Positions 8,551-17,412 of a stretch of 64,000 nucleotides of DNA are shown here, in pieces (within the stretch, counting starts at the first letter, position 1; each line of letters opens with the position of its first letter). The notes under the pieces were generated by a model. That model saw only the letters and a program-made list of their open reading frames with translations. It was not told the origin of the DNA and ran no database searches. This DNA comes from Pontibacter chinhatensis (GTDB lineage Bacteria; Bacteroidota; Bacteroidia; Cytophagales; Hymenobacteraceae), in assembly GCF_900113285.1 (NCBI RefSeq), contig NZ_FOOT01000005.1:1-64000 (forward strand). The letters run 5' to 3'. Both the position numbers and the translations under genes were made by a program.

Positions 8551-9888
8551 ATGTTGAAACGCAGAAAAGGACTTGCCCTCCTGATCGCGTTGTCGTTGTT
8601 GATCTGCATTACGGCTGCGCAAACATTGGACTTTATCCCATCTAACCTGCTGGGAACAAAGCGAGTAGAAGCGGCTTCGGTGAGCGAGCTCGCTGACGCT
8701 GAGGAACACGTAAAACTGCCCGCGCCTATCGTGTACGGCATCCCCACCGACTCGCTGGAGATAGTGGAGGCCGAGGTGGCCCGCGGGGAAGTGCTCTCCC
8801 AACTGCTTGCCAAGTATAACATCGACGCCACCACGGTGCACAACCTGGCTCAGAAGGCAAAAGATGTTTTTAACGTGCGCCGCATTGCCGCTGGCCGCAA
8901 CTACACCATCCTGCACCAGCGCGACTCAGCCCAGACCGCCCGATACTTTATCTATGAGCCAAGCCAGGTAGAGTACGTGATTTTTGACCTGCGCGACAGT
9001 CTGAACGTAACGCTGCACCAGCGCGAGGTGCAGGTGCTGGAACGCACGATTGCCGGCGAAATCCGCAGTTCGCTTTTTGAAAGTATGGTGGACGCGGGCG
9101 GTTCGCCGCAGCTGGTGAACCTGTTTGCCGACATCTTCGCCTGGCGCATCGACCTGAACCGCCTGCAGCCCGGCGATACCTTTAAGCTGATCTATGAGGA
9201 GAAAGTAGTGGAAGGGCAGAAGATTGGGTATGGCGAACTGAAGTCTGCCGTGTTTGCGCACGAGGGCGAGGAAATTTATGCTATCGGGTTTGACGAGGGC
9301 AACGGCCTGAATTACTACGACCAGAAGGGGCAGAGCCTGAAAAGGGCATTCCTGAAGGAGCCGCTGGAGTATACCCGCATCAGCTCCCGCTTTACCAAAA
9401 GCCGTTTCCACCCGGTGCAGAAGCGCTACAAGCCGCACCTGGGCACTGATTTCGCCGCTCCGCACGGCACGCCCATCCGTACAGTAGGTGATGGCGTGGT
9501 GCTGGCTGCCCACTATACCAGAGGCAACGGCTATTTTGTGAAAATCCGCCACAACGATACTTATACCACGCAATACCTGCACATGTCCAGGTTTGCCAAG
9601 GGCATCAAAAAAGGCACGCGCGTGAAGATGGGGCAAACTATCGGATACGTGGGCAGCACCGGCCTGGCCACGGGACCGCACCTGTGCTACCGCTTCTGGA
9701 AGAATGGCAAACAGGTAGATGCCCTGAAGGTAAAACTTCCGGCCGCCAATCCTGTTAAGAAGGAAAACATGGATCAGTTTGCGCTAATTAAGGATGAAAC
9801 CATGGAGCGCATGCAGGCGATTGATATTAAAGGTGTGAAACAGGAGCTACTGGCTTCAGAAAAGGCTAAGGAACCAAACGATGCATAA
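8551..9888 (+). CDS. M23 family peptidoglycan endopeptidase with Cys at a zinc-ligand position
   Basis: A 445-residue cell-wall hydrolase of the MepM/NlpD type with an N-terminal signal or anchor segment (about 8-24). A LysM/OapA-like region (RGEVLSQLLAKYNIDATTVHNL, about 87-110) follows, then a central spacer and a C-terminal M23 domain. The first ligand motif HLGTD is intact (H296, D300). The usual HxH motif reads H377-L-C379, so the second histidine, normally the third zinc ligand, is cysteine. The family cuts D,D- or other crosslinks during growth. The activity of the Cys variant is not known from sequence. A terminator follows at 9921. Confidence 0.87.
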   Translation: MLKRRKGLALLIALSLLICITAAQTLDFIPSNLLGTKRVEAASVSELADAEEHVKLPAPIVYGIPTDSLEIVEAEVARGEVLSQLLAKYNIDATTVHNLAQKAKDVFNVRRIAAGRNYTILHQRDSAQTARYFIYEPSQVEYVIFDLRDSLNVTLHQREVQVLERTIAGEIRSSLFESMVDAGGSPQLVNLFADIFAWRIDLNRLQPGDTFKLIYEEKVVEGQKIGYGELKSAVFAHEGEEIYAIGFDEGNGLNYYDQKGQSLKRAFLKEPLEYTRISSRFTKSRFHPVQKRYKPHLGTDFAAPHGTPIRTVGDGVVLAAHYTRGNGYFVKIRHNDTYTTQYLHMSRFAKGIKKGTRVKMGQTIGYVGSTGLATGPHLCYRFWKNGKQVDALKVKLPAANPVKKENMDQFALIKDETMERMQAIDIKGVKQELLASEKAKEPNDA

Positions 9889-9920
9889 AATTATACTTTA
9901 GTGAACATTTAATTTTATAC

Positions 9921-9957
9921 GACAGGAGGCGCTTCTTATAGCGTCTCTTGTCGTTTT
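9921..9957 (+). terminator. Intrinsic terminator after the M23 peptidase
   Basis: GACAGGAGGCGC pairs with GCGTCTCTTGTC (two G-T wobbles) around a short loop and is followed by TTTT. Confidence 0.7.
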
Positions 9958-9994
9958 AATAGCTTGCGCTTTGTAGCTGTTTGATACCTTATAC

Positions 9995-10685
9995 TTGTCT
10001 GAATCAGGATTTACAGGATGAATGGATGAACAGGATTTTATACTTTGGTTATACTTTAAAGTATAGCTATTCCCGTAGCTCCGGATTTCTCTTCGCTGGC
10101 GCGGGTTTGCAACCCGTGCCTACTATAGTGTTGGGTTTGTAACCCAACTGGCTTGAAAAGCCATCCTTGCTTAGGCTATACTTCTTAAATATGTTGGCTA
10201 TACTTCCATAGCCCTTGATTCCTGCAACTGGAACCAAGCTATCCTTACTAGCTACTGTTCATCCTCCTGACTTACATAAGCTACTGTTTCACCTCCTGCT
10301 TTCTGCTCTCAAGCCCGAGAGGGCTCGCCTTCGGGCATCGCGCTGCTTTCGCTTCCTTTGCTCCTGACGTCGCAATGCCTTTCAGGCACCGGAACCTCTC
10401 GAGGCGCTCAACCCAAAGGCTGGGAAAGAATCGAAAGCTACGGCTTTTGCTGTCATCTCGAGCATAGCGAGAGATATCGGGAATCCTAAAGAGATCTCTC
10501 GCGCTGCTCGAGATGACAGGGAAAGGAGCAAGTATAAATTCCCCTCTCGGGAGGGGCTAGGGGTGGGTTTTACTTTGTAGGGACAGGTCGCGACTGTCCG
10601 CGCGAGAACGGAGGCTACGAAACTTATACTTCAGTCAAAGCAAATACAGGCTCCCCGCCTTAGACAAGGAGGGGTAGTTGGAACT
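9995..10685. repeat. Mosaic intergenic repeat island B (inverted)
   Basis: The 800-bp gap after the M23 gene holds an inverted island. From left to right come a 'caggatttacaggatg' repeat (10002-10040), module 6 (about 10100-10155), module 5 (about 10190-10435), module 3 (10451-10520) and modules 2/1 (about 10538-10680). The order is exactly the reverse complement of islands A and F. A near-palindrome GGACAGGTCGCGACTGTCC lies at about 10580-10599. No coding sequence is supported. Confidence 0.8.
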
Positions 10686-10690
10686 TAGTC

Positions 10691-11299
10691 CTACTTACAA
10701 TACTTCTTCAGATAAGGCTCAGCTTCTTTCAGGCCGAGTTTCTTGGCGGTGGTCCAGTCGGCGCAGGCGTTGGTTTTTTCGCCGATATTGTAGCGGGGGG
10801 CGCCGCGGTTGTAGTAGGCTTCCGCGTAGTTCTGGTCCAGTTGCAGGGCTTTGGTATAGTCAGAGATGGCGCCGCTGTTGTCTTTAAGGGCATAGCGCAC
10901 CAGGCCGCGGTTGTTGTAGGCGCGGGCGTCCTTGGGCTTTAGTTCGATGCCTTTGTTAAAATCCTGAAGGGCAGCTTTATAATCCCGGAGGTTATACCTG
11001 GTGAGGGCACGGCTCAGGTAGGCCTCGGCATACTTGGGGTTGGCCGCAATGGCTCTTGTAAAATCATCAATGGCACCCCGGTAATCGCGCAAGCGGTCTT
11101 TGGCCACACCACGGTTGGTAAGGGTGGCGGCATGGCGCGGCTCCAGCTTCAGCACCTCGTCGTACTGCTGTATGGCGTCCTGGTAGCGGCCTGCCTTAAA
11201 CTTCTCGTTCCCGTTCCTGAAATAATCCTTTGAAGTTTGCTGTGCGGCAGCGCTAAAGCTAAACAGGACGAAAATCAAAAAGGGTAGAACTTTGTGCAT
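10691..11299 (-). CDS. Exported tetratricopeptide-repeat protein
   Basis: A 202-residue protein with a signal peptide (MHKVLPFLIFVLFSFSAAAQQ) and about five consecutive TPR units. Each unit carries patterns such as AIDDFTRAIAANPKYAEAYLSRALTRY, ALQDFNKGIELKPKDARAYNNRGLVRY and AISDYTKALQLDQNYAEAYYNRG. TPRs are helical protein-binding scaffolds; the periplasmic partner is unknown. It ends with a cysteine-containing tail (ACADWTTAKKLGLKEAEPYLKKYCK) often seen in short Bacteroidota TPR proteins. The gene stands alone, facing away from lpdA. Confidence 0.85.
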   Translation of the reverse strand: MHKVLPFLIFVLFSFSAAAQQTSKDYFRNGNEKFKAGRYQDAIQQYDEVLKLEPRHAATLTNRGVAKDRLRDYRGAIDDFTRAIAANPKYAEAYLSRALTRYNLRDYKAALQDFNKGIELKPKDARAYNNRGLVRYALKDNSGAISDYTKALQLDQNYAEAYYNRGAPRYNIGEKTNACADWTTAKKLGLKEAEPYLKKYCK

Positions 11300-11447
11300 A
11301 GGTACTAACTAATTTATACTTTCGCGGGCTAAAGTATGTAATCGCGTGTTTTAGTCAAAATTATATTTGTATTATAAAAGTATAAAGGTAGCTGAATATA
11401 GTTTTTTCGATAATATCTGGCTTAAAATCAGGAGGGTAAAAGGTGGT

Positions 11448-11478
11448 TTTGCAGAGTTGGGATTATCGTTTAATTTTG
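11448..11478 (+). promoter_or_regulatory. Bacteroidota-type promoter of lpdA
   Basis: TTTG (11448-11451) and TAATTTTG (11471-11478) are separated by 19 nt, matching the -33 TTTG / -7 TAnnTTTG consensus of this phylum. The lpdA ATG follows 25 nt after the -7 box. Confidence 0.6.
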
Positions 11479-11503
11479 TCTGCAAACTTATAATAAAGAA
11501 ACT

Positions 11504-12898
11504 ATGGCATCAAAATACGATTTAGTAGTGCTGGGTAGTGGCCCGGGAGGTTACGTGGCGGCAATCCGTGCCTCGCAGCTAGGGATGAAAGTAGGCGTTG
11601 TCGAGCGCGAGTCGCTGGGAGGCATCTGCCTGAACTGGGGCTGTATCCCGACTAAGGCACTGCTGAAAAGCGCTAACGTGTTTGAGTATATTAACCACGC
11701 AGCTGACTATGGCATCAGCATCGGCGAGGCTTCGGTTGACTTCAATAAAGTAATCCAGCGCAGCCGCGGCGTGGCTGACGGCATGAGCAAAGGCATTCAG
11801 TTCCTGTTCCGCAAGAACAAGATTGATGCGATCATGGGCAACGGAAAAATCGTTGGCAAAGGCAAGCTGGAAGTGACAGATGCTGATGGCAAAAAAAGCA
11901 CGGTAGAGGCTAACAACATCATCATTGCCACAGGTGCCCGCTCCCGCGAGCTGCCTAACCTGCCTATCGACGGCAAAAAAATCATAGGCTACCGCCAGGC
12001 GATGGCGCTGGAGAAACAGCCTGAAAGTATGGTGGTGGTGGGCTCCGGCGCTATCGGCGTGGAGTTTGCCTACTTCTACAATGCCATGGGCACGAAAGTA
12101 ACCATCGTAGAGTACATGCCGAACATCGTTCCGGTAGAGGACGAGGAGGTATCACGTCAGCTGTCCAAGTCTTTCCGCAAGTCCGGCATCAACATCATGA
12201 CAGACTCTTCTGTGGAGCACGTGGACACGAAAGGCGACCTGTGCAAGGTAACCGTGAAAACTGCCAAAGGCGAGGAAACCCTGGAGGCCGAGGTAGTGCT
12301 TTCTGCCGTGGGTATCCAGACAAACCTGGAGAACATCGGCCTGGAAGAGCTGGGCATTAAAGTAGACCGCGGCCGTGTGGTGGTAGACGAGTTCTACAAG
12401 ACCAACGTGGACGGCATCTACGCTATCGGCGACATTGTGCCAGGCCCTGCGCTGGCGCACGTGGCCTCTGCCGAGGGTATTATTTGCGTGGAGAAAATTG
12501 CCGGCCACAACCCTGAGCCGCTGAACTATGGCAACATCCCGGGCTGTACGTACTGCTCTCCGGAGATTGCCTCTGTGGGCCTGACCGAGAAAGCTGCCCG
12601 TGAGCAAGGCCTGGAGATTAAAGTGGGCAAGTTCCCATTCTCTGCGTCTGGTAAGGCGAGTGCCGCCGGTGCCAAGGATGGCTTTGTGAAAGTGATTTTC
12701 GATGCCAAGTATGGCGAGTTCCTGGGCGCGCACATGATTGGTGCCAACGTAACCGAGATGATTGCCGAGGTAGTGGTAGCCCGCAAGCTGGAGACAACCG
12801 GACATGAAATCATCAAGGCGGTGCACCCGCACCCAACCATGAGCGAGGCCATTATGGAAGCCGCTGCTGCTGCCTACGACGAGGTAATCCACCTGTAG
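11504..12898 (+). CDS. lpdA: Dihydrolipoyl dehydrogenase (E3)
   Basis: This flavoenzyme re-oxidises dihydrolipoamide in 2-oxo acid dehydrogenase complexes and the glycine cleavage system, passing electrons to NAD+. The 464-residue protein shows the FAD motif GSGPGG (11-16), the redox disulfide GGICLNWGCIPTK (C42 and C47), the NAD-binding GSGAIGVEFAYF, YAIGDIVPG, and the C-terminal active-site HPHPTMSEAI. No E1 or E2 genes are adjacent, so it probably serves several complexes in trans. A promoter (11448-11478) and terminator (12918-12956) suggest a single-gene unit. Confidence 0.96.
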   Translation: MASKYDLVVLGSGPGGYVAAIRASQLGMKVGVVERESLGGICLNWGCIPTKALLKSANVFEYINHAADYGISIGEASVDFNKVIQRSRGVADGMSKGIQFLFRKNKIDAIMGNGKIVGKGKLEVTDADGKKSTVEANNIIIATGARSRELPNLPIDGKKIIGYRQAMALEKQPESMVVVGSGAIGVEFAYFYNAMGTKVTIVEYMPNIVPVEDEEVSRQLSKSFRKSGINIMTDSSVEHVDTKGDLCKVTVKTAKGEETLEAEVVLSAVGIQTNLENIGLEELGIKVDRGRVVVDEFYKTNVDGIYAIGDIVPGPALAHVASAEGIICVEKIAGHNPEPLNYGNIPGCTYCSPEIASVGLTEKAAREQGLEIKVGKFPFSASGKASAAGAKDGFVKVIFDAKYGEFLGAHMIGANVTEMIAEVVVARKLETTGHEIIKAVHPHPTMSEAIMEAAAAAYDEVIHL

Positions 12899-12917
12899 CA
12901 GGCAAGTATAGTGATAC

Positions 12918-12956
12918 AAAAAATGGGCTGCCCAGGTAACTGGGCAGCCCATTTTT
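12918..12956. terminator. Strong intrinsic terminator after lpdA
   Basis: AAAAAATGGGCTGCCCAG pairs with CTGGGCAGCCCATTTTT around a short GTAA loop. The A-tract and T-tract make it usable in both directions. The remaining gap to 13219 shows nothing further beyond a short GCGTA/TACGC hairpin near 13032. Confidence 0.9.
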
Positions 12957-13219
12957 ATTTCGGGCCTTATACTTTAGTGCAGGTTTTATTCGTTTACCAT
13001 ACAACCCGGGCTTGCAATAGGCTCGATTTTAATGCGTATATTGTACGCCTTTTACAGCCAATAATTTTGCAGCCACTGCCTTCATCGGCAAGTTTGGTAT
13101 TATTATAGCAGTAGGAGACCCTGAACTACATGCTGCGGGTATTTTTTGCCCACGATTCACTCCTGAGTATTTCCTCCTCGTCGTGTGAGTTCTGTTTCAC
13201 ACAATCTAATTTCCCTTTA

Positions 13220-14338
13220 ATGAAGCTCAAAGGCAAAGTAAAATTCGTTAACAAAGACAAAAGCCTGTTTTTCCCCACCCTGCGCAAGCGAGTAGATACT
13301 TATTTCAAGGACAATAATATTTCGAAGGAAGGTGACGCGAGCATGCTCACTAAAAGCATCATCCTGCTGTTAGGCTACGTGGTGCCGTTTATGCTGCTGC
13401 TCGCCCTGACGCCCTCGCTGGGCATAAGCCTGGTGCTGTGGCTGGTGATGGGCGTGTGCCTGGCAGGTATCGGCATGAGCGTGATGCACGACGCCAACCA
13501 CGGGGCCTATTCCAAAAACAAAACCATGAACTACCTGATGGGCCATTCGGTGAACTTGGTGGGCGGATCGGCCTTTAACTGGAAGCTGCAGCACAACATC
13601 CTGCACCATACCTATACCAACGTGGTGCACATGGACGAAGACATACAGGACCGCGTCATGCTCCGCTTTTCGCCCCACACCGACGTGAAGCTTTACCACA
13701 AGCTGCAGTGGATTTACGCTTTCTTCTTCTACGGCCTGCTGACGCTGTACTGGGTGATTCTGAAAGATTTTGTGCAGTATGTAGGCTTTATCCGGAGCGG
13801 CGTGAATGCCAACTCCAAATCAGAGAACAGGGTAGTGCTGGCCAAAATTGTGGTGATGAAGGTGCTATACTTCTTCTCGATGCTGGTGGCCCCGACACTG
13901 CTCTTCGGCATTCCGTTTTGGGAGGTGCTGCTGGGCTTTGTGCTGATGCACTTTGTGGGCGGTATCATCCTTTCGGTGGTGTTCCAGCTGGCGCACACCG
14001 TGGAGGGTACGAGCCACCCACTGCCCTGCGAGAACGGCACGATTGAAAACGATTGGGCCATCCACCAGCTCAACACGACGGCCAATTTTTCCCGCAATAG
14101 CAAGTTGCTTTCCTGGTATGTGGGCGGGCTTAATTTCCAGATAGAGCACCACCTGTTTCCGCGCATTTGCCACATACACTACCCGGCCCTGGCCGAAATT
14201 GTGCGCCAGACAGCTGAAGAATTCGACATCCCATACTTAGAGAACAAAACTTTTCTGACGGCAGTACGCTCTCACCTGGCCACGCTGCACCGCTTTGGCC
14301 GGCTGGAGTTGCCCCACCTGAAGGAAGTGATGGCATAA
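13220..14338 (+). CDS. Membrane fatty acid (acyl-lipid/acyl-CoA) desaturase
   Basis: A 372-residue integral-membrane desaturase of the DesA/COG3239 type, which uses a di-iron centre and O2 to put a double bond into an acyl chain. The three histidine boxes are intact: HDANH (H90-H94), HNILHH (125-130) and QIEHH (H310-H311, followed by LFPRICH). Hydrophobic spans lie at about 45-63, 66-88, 172-190 and 213-250. QxxHH in the third box is typical of front-end-type desaturases such as delta-6, but regiospecificity cannot be assigned. The ATG at 13220 (MKLKGKVKF) is preferred over 13130. Confidence 0.9.
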   Translation: MKLKGKVKFVNKDKSLFFPTLRKRVDTYFKDNNISKEGDASMLTKSIILLLGYVVPFMLLLALTPSLGISLVLWLVMGVCLAGIGMSVMHDANHGAYSKNKTMNYLMGHSVNLVGGSAFNWKLQHNILHHTYTNVVHMDEDIQDRVMLRFSPHTDVKLYHKLQWIYAFFFYGLLTLYWVILKDFVQYVGFIRSGVNANSKSENRVVLAKIVVMKVLYFFSMLVAPTLLFGIPFWEVLLGFVLMHFVGGIILSVVFQLAHTVEGTSHPLPCENGTIENDWAIHQLNTTANFSRNSKLLSWYVGGLNFQIEHHLFPRICHIHYPALAEIVRQTAEEFDIPYLENKTFLTAVRSHLATLHRFGRLELPHLKEVMA

Positions 14339-14360
14339 GGCCCATTTTATACTTTAAGGC

Positions 14361-14396
14361 AAAGGGCAGGAGGGAAACCTTCTGCCCTTTTCTTTT
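14361..14396 (+). terminator. Intrinsic terminator after the desaturase
   Basis: AAAGGGCAGGAGG pairs with CCTTCTGCCCTTT around GAAA and is followed by TCTTTT. Confidence 0.8.
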
Positions 14397-14465
14397 GCCC
14401 ATGTGGCATATCGCATTCCGGCTTTGCGATTTTAAGTAAATTTGCGGTTGATAAAAGCTATTCTT

Positions 14466-14987
14466 ATGCCTGATATCCGCATCACGCCCTGCACCACAGC
14501 AGACCTTTATACGTTGCAGGACATTGCCATCCGCTCCTACAACGACCACTATTTATACTTGTGGTTTGATGGCGGCGCCTGGTACGTAGACCGCAGCTTC
14601 CGGGAAGAAACCCTGCGCGAGGAGCTAACGGACCCGAATGCGGCCTTTTACCTGATCTACTATCAGGAGGAACTGGTAGGCTTCCTGAAACTCAACCTGC
14701 ATAAGGAATTTGAAAGCTATACTGCTGCCGAGGCCCTGGAACTGGAGCGCATCTACCTGACCAAGGCCGCTTCGGGAAAAGGCATTGGGCGAAGTGTGGT
14801 GGATTTCACAAAAAGTGTGGCCGCCAAATATAACAAGCGCCTTATCTGGCTCAAAGCCATGGACAGCAGTCGCTCGGTGGACTTTTACGAGCAGAACGGG
14901 TTTACCAAATGCGGCACCTACACCCTGCCTTTCGAGCAGATGAAACCCGAGTACAGGGGTATGTATGTAATGAAGCTAGAGCTTTGA
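14466..14987 (+). CDS. GNAT family N-acetyltransferase
   Basis: A 173-residue acetyltransferase. It begins MPDIRITPCTTADLYTLQDIAIRSY and carries LVGFLKLNL, the acetyl-CoA binding LERIYLTKAASGKGIGRSVVDF (GKGIGR loop) and LIWLKAMDSSRSVDFYEQNGFTKCG. This layout is the standard GNAT fold of the spermidine/PaiA-like group; substrate not assignable. The ATG at 14466 is used; an earlier TTG at 14442 is unlikely. A TAAATTTG box at 14437-14444 resembles a -7 promoter element and gives a short leader. Confidence 0.86.
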   Translation: MPDIRITPCTTADLYTLQDIAIRSYNDHYLYLWFDGGAWYVDRSFREETLREELTDPNAAFYLIYYQEELVGFLKLNLHKEFESYTAAEALELERIYLTKAASGKGIGRSVVDFTKSVAAKYNKRLIWLKAMDSSRSVDFYEQNGFTKCGTYTLPFEQMKPEYRGMYVMKLEL

Positions 14988-15077
14988 GGGAGCTGAACAA
15001 TACTACGCCAGGGCAGTTTGTAAAGCGTTAACAGAGCAAATGCGTATGCTATTTTAGCAACTCAAATCTGATAAAGT

Positions 15078-15722
15078 ATGAAAATAGCCATCATTGGAGC
15101 CAGCGGAAATATCGGTTCCAGAATCACAGAGGAAGCCCTGAACAGAGGACACGAGGTAACAGCCATTGTGCGCCACCCTGAGAAGCTGACGCTTGAAAAC
15201 GAAAGCCTGATTGTAACGAAGGGAGACGTGCTGCACCCCGATGACCTTGCCGCCAAGATCAGGGACCATGATGCCGTGGTGGTGTCCTACAGCCCGGGCT
15301 GGGGTCCGGGAACCGATTACCAAAGGCACGTGGAGGTAGCCGAAAAAGTACTGGCTGCCGCTAAGAAAGCCGGCGTAAGGCGGGTGCTGAACGTGGGCGG
15401 TGCGGGCAGTTTGTATGTGGCCGAGGGCGTGCAGGCCGTAGACACACCGGAGTTTCCGGCGGATTGGAAAGAGGGCGCCTCTGCCCAGCGCGACTCGCTG
15501 GAAGTATACCGCAAGGAGAAGGATATCGACTGGACCTTTTTCAGCCCCGCCTTCATGATTGGCCCCGGCGAGCGCACCGGCAAGTTCCGGATCGGCACCG
15601 AGAATCCTATATCTGATGACAAAGGCGAAAGTAACATTTCCTACGAGGACTTCTCCGTAGCCGTGCTCGACGAACTGGAGAAACCGCAGTTCATCAAGCA
15701 GCGCTTCACCATTGGGTATTAA
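15078..15722 (+). CDS. NAD(P)-binding atypical short-chain reductase (NmrA/YwnB-like)
   Basis: A 214-residue Rossmann protein starting MKIAIIGASGNIGSRITEEAL, with the GxxGxxG dinucleotide motif at residues 7-13. Then follow VTAIVRHPEKL, VTKGDVLHPDDL, VLNVGGAGSLYVAEG and WTFFSPAFMIGPGERTGKFRIG. This is the NAD(P)H-binding family related to NmrA, YwnB and flavin reductase, with no classical YxxxK. Members act as small NADPH-dependent reductases or redox sensors; the substrate here is unknown. It is followed by repeat island C. Confidence 0.85.
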   Translation: MKIAIIGASGNIGSRITEEALNRGHEVTAIVRHPEKLTLENESLIVTKGDVLHPDDLAAKIRDHDAVVVSYSPGWGPGTDYQRHVEVAEKVLAAAKKAGVRRVLNVGGAGSLYVAEGVQAVDTPEFPADWKEGASAQRDSLEVYRKEKDIDWTFFSPAFMIGPGERTGKFRIGTENPISDDKGESNISYEDFSVAVLDELEKPQFIKQRFTIGY

Positions 15723-15784
15723 ATTATAAACCTGCCCTTTCATGGTGATTTTGAATTCCTAAAGAATAGGGGAGTGAGGCGTTT

Positions 15785-16215
15785 TGCAGTACCGGGTCCA
15801 ACCACCCCTAACCCCTCCTTAGCCAAGGCGGGGAATTCTACTTACTCCTTCCCCTGTCATCTCGAGCGGCGCGAGAGATCTAACTGGAACTCTATTTAGA
15901 TCTCTCATATCATTTGAGATGACAGCAAAGGCGACAGCTTTCGAATGTTTCCCAGTTTTTCAGGGAGGCGCCTATGCGAGTTTTTCCGGTGACGAGCGTG
16001 AGCGAGGCAGCCCGAGGCACGAGGGCAGGAAAAGCTCCCAGCGCCGAGCGGGAAAACGAGGCCTCCCGGCCTGGGAGGGCAGAAAGTATGAGATGCAACT
16101 GTAGCTCATGTAAGACTGGAGGATGAATGGAGGCTTGAAAAGTATAGCTTGGTTCAAATGGTAGGAAGCGGTGGCTAGGAAAGTATAGCCAAAGTATAAT
16201 TCCAGTATAAATATG
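15785..16215. repeat. Mosaic intergenic repeat island C
   Basis: The gap before ypdA contains module 1 (about 15786-15835, 'gggtccaaccacccctaac') and module 3 (15855-15924, TGTCATCTCGAG ... TGAGATGACA). A variant of module 5 (about 15940-16180) shows 'cccagtttttcagggaggcg' and 'aggcacgagggcaggaaaag'. The same variant of module 5 occurs in island G. Module 6 is missing. AAGTATA words follow at 16180-16220. The rest up to 16358 shows no gene. Confidence 0.78.
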
Positions 16216-16358
16216 GCTATCAGAGCCAATCTAGTCACATACACAATTTTGCAGAAAGCCGCTACAACCACGTTCTTTCCCCATCTCCTAAACTTAAACA
16301 AACTATCCCCTGTTTCTAGAAGGACATATCTGAAAGTATAGCATCAGAAAGTATAAAC

Positions 16359-17339
16359 TTGAAAGACATCCTAGACATACTCATTATTGGAGCCGGTCCG
16401 ATTGGCCTGGCGGCCGGATTGGAGGCGCAGCGCGAGGGGCTTAGCTACCTGATTGTGGAGCGCGGCTGCCTCGTGAACTCCATCTACAACTACCCGCTTA
16501 ACATGACCTTTTTCTCCACCTCCGAAAGGCTGGAGATTGGCGGCATTCCCTTTACCTCGCTCAACGCCAAGCCCACGCGCGCCGAGGCGCTGGAGTACTA
16601 CCGCCGCGTAGCCGACTCGGCTGACCTGAACATCAACCTGTTTGAGGAGGTGCAAAACCTGCAGCCGGAGGGCGAAGGATACCGCATCTTCACGAGCAAA
16701 GGCGAGTATATGGCCCGCAAGGTGGTGGTGGCCCTGGGCTTCTACGGCATCCCGAACCTGCTGCATGTGTCTGGCGAGGAGCTTCCCAAAGTACGGCACT
16801 ACTACTTCGACCCGCACTATTACTTCCGCCAGAAGGTGCTAGTGGTGGGCGCCAACAACTCCGCCGCCGACGCTGCCCTGGAAACCTGGCGAAAAGGGGC
16901 AGACGTCACGCTGGTAGTGCGCCAACCTGAGCTGGGAAGTATAAAATACTGGACCAAGCCCGACCTGGAGAACCGCATCAAGGCTGGCGAGATAAAGGCG
17001 TACTTCAACACAAGTATAACCGAAATCCGGGAGCGTGAGGTGGACATCCAGACGCCGGAGGGCAAACTGACACTGGAGAACGACTTTGTGCTGGCCATGA
17101 CGGGTTACCAGCCGGACTTTAGTTTCCTGGAGAAGATAGGGGTAAAGCTAAGCGAGGATCAGAAGCGCTACCCGCAGTACGATACTGAAAGTATGGAAAC
17201 CAATCTTCCTGGCGTGTACTTAGCCGGTGTAGTTTGTGGTGGCATGGACACGCACGTATGGTTTATCGAAAACTCCCGCGAGCACGCCGTAAAAATCGTG
17301 AAGCACATTAAAGAGGAGTTGCAGGCTGAGAAAGTATAA
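16359..17339 (+). CDS. ypdA: YpdA-family putative bacillithiol disulfide reductase
   Basis: A 326-residue flavoprotein of the YpdA family, proposed to reduce oxidised bacillithiol with NADPH. It has an FAD motif IIGAGPIGLAAG (about 9-20), the family-typical NYPLNMTFFSTSERLEIGG, the NADPH motif VVGANNSAADAA, FVLAMTGYQPD and a C-terminal GVYLAGVVCGG. It lacks the CxxC of thioredoxin reductase, as expected. The start is a TTG at 16359: an in-frame stop (16338-16340) precedes it and no ATG lies between. No bsh biosynthesis genes are nearby. Confidence 0.88.
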   Translation: MKDILDILIIGAGPIGLAAGLEAQREGLSYLIVERGCLVNSIYNYPLNMTFFSTSERLEIGGIPFTSLNAKPTRAEALEYYRRVADSADLNINLFEEVQNLQPEGEGYRIFTSKGEYMARKVVVALGFYGIPNLLHVSGEELPKVRHYYFDPHYYFRQKVLVVGANNSAADAALETWRKGADVTLVVRQPELGSIKYWTKPDLENRIKAGEIKAYFNTSITEIREREVDIQTPEGKLTLENDFVLAMTGYQPDFSFLEKIGVKLSEDQKRYPQYDTESMETNLPGVYLAGVVCGGMDTHVWFIENSREHAVKIVKHIKEELQAEKV

Positions 17340-17412
17340 ATGCTGTGGGCAAGCGTGCGCTAGAGCCTGAGGTAAACTCCATGATTCTCTGCACACAGTA
17401 GAGAGCATGCAT

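Noticed and set aside
9995..10685. Insertion sequence in the repeat islands
   Set aside because: No transposase fragment, terminal inverted repeat pair or target duplication could be recognised in any island.
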